Shown: one piece after another, positions 63,704 through 64,000 of the stretch
Numbering within the stretch: the first letter of the stretch is position 1
How the letters are laid out: the number at the start of each line of letters is the position of its first letter
Source of the DNA: Plantactinospora endophytica
Lineage (GTDB): Bacteria; Actinomycetota; Actinomycetes; Mycobacteriales; Micromonosporaceae
Assembly (NCBI RefSeq): GCF_016862915.1
Contig: NZ_BONW01000002.1
Location: 1 to 64,000 of the forward strand
DNA: 64,000 nt
Direction of reading: 5' to 3'
The notes under the pieces: generated by a model
The model's input: only the letters and a program-made list of their open reading frames with translations
Database searches by the model: none
What the model was told of the DNA's origin: nothing
Translations under genes and position numbers: made by a program

Positions 63704-64000
63704 TCAGTTCGGGCTGGTGGCGGTGCGGCCGGTGGCGGTGGGGCTGGTCAGGGCGAGGACGGCGTCCTCCAGGGTGGGCCGCTCGACGCCGGGCAACTCG
63801 GTCCGGGCCACCAACTCGGCCGGGGTGGCGATCGCGACCACCTCGCCGGCCCGGACGACGGCCAGCCGATCGCAGAGCCGCTCGGCCTCGTCCATGAAGT
63901 GGGTGACCAGGACGACGGTCACGCCCCGGTCCCGGACGTCCCGGACGAGCTGCCAGGTGTCCCGGCGGGCCTGCGGGTCCAGACCGGTGGTCAACTCGTC
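63704..64000 (-). CDS. ABC transporter ATP-binding protein (3' part only)
   Basis: 98 residues of the C-terminal end; the gene continues past the right edge. Visible are the D-loop region LTTGLDPQARR, the switch His in VLVTHFMDEAERL, and RLAVVRAGEVVAIATPAEL. This is the DrrA/NodI-like class that pairs with ABC-2 permeases, which agrees with the adjacent gene. Confidence 0.92.
   Translation of the reverse strand, partial: DELTTGLDPQARRDTWQLVRDVRDRGVTVVLVTHFMDEAERLCDRLAVVRAGEVVAIATPAELVARTELPGVERPTLEDAVLALTSPTATGRTATSPN

Overview
The window is a very high-GC actinomycete chromosome segment, most likely from the Micromonosporaceae (Micromonospora, Plantactinospora or a close relative). Nearly every real gene has G or C at the third codon position. 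The gene families also fit: a SigE-type sigma factor, a conservon, BMP nucleoside transport, GPP34, SCO6745 and DUF4349 proteins. I call 51 protein genes, one of them cut by the right edge. I see no CRISPR array, prophage, intact insertion sequence, rRNA or complete tRNA.

Layout. 12-1967: a sigma factor and its membrane beta-propeller partner. 2076-2328: a 23-bp tandem repeat array. 2405-5756: trpS, a 2'-5' RNA ligase-like gene, the 3' half of a tRNA-Thr, a YihY/BrkB membrane protein and a small acidic protein. 5914-14612: a maltose/maltodextrin locus with two GH13 enzymes, a LacI-type repressor and MalEFG. It lacks a MalK, so a shared ATPase encoded elsewhere is expected. 14616-17939: a DUF305 protein, a TetR repressor with twin operators, the membrane protein it probably controls, and a small membrane protein. 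18240-29367: nucleoside uptake (BMP lipoprotein, ATPase with an apparent CTG start, two permeases) followed by cytidine deaminase, thymidine phosphorylase and adenosine deaminase, with a DUF4272 protein and an RlmA-like methyltransferase in between.

29951-40505 is the most unusual part. A conservon (CvnA kinase, CvnB roadblock, CvnC DUF742, CvnD GTPase) faces a lipoprotein binding protein, a large protein and an acidic protein on the other strand. The large protein (37144-39480) appears to be an inactivated IS110-type transposase domain joined by a proline-rich linker to the same C-terminal tail that ends the CvnA kinase. That is my main candidate for an undescribed system: a domesticated transposase domain tied to a G-protein-like signalling complex.

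40659-46460 holds a PadR regulator, cydC and cydD, and a BlaI/M56 pair. Two matching operator-like dyads, one before blaI and one before cydD, suggest that BlaI controls the CydDC exporter. 46632-53345 is a deoxyribose/pyrimidine salvage group: two aldehyde dehydrogenases (one lacking the catalytic half), deoC, upp, GPP34 and a phosphohexomutase. 53453-64000 holds a Ser/Thr kinase, an acyl-CoA mutase large subunit, an M20 amidohydrolase, a DUF4349 lipoprotein, two conserved actinobacterial proteins and an ABC-2 exporter that runs off the end.

A recurring feature is short tandem repeats in intergenic DNA, several beginning at or inside gene 3' ends (periods about 20, 22-23, 35 and 87 bp).
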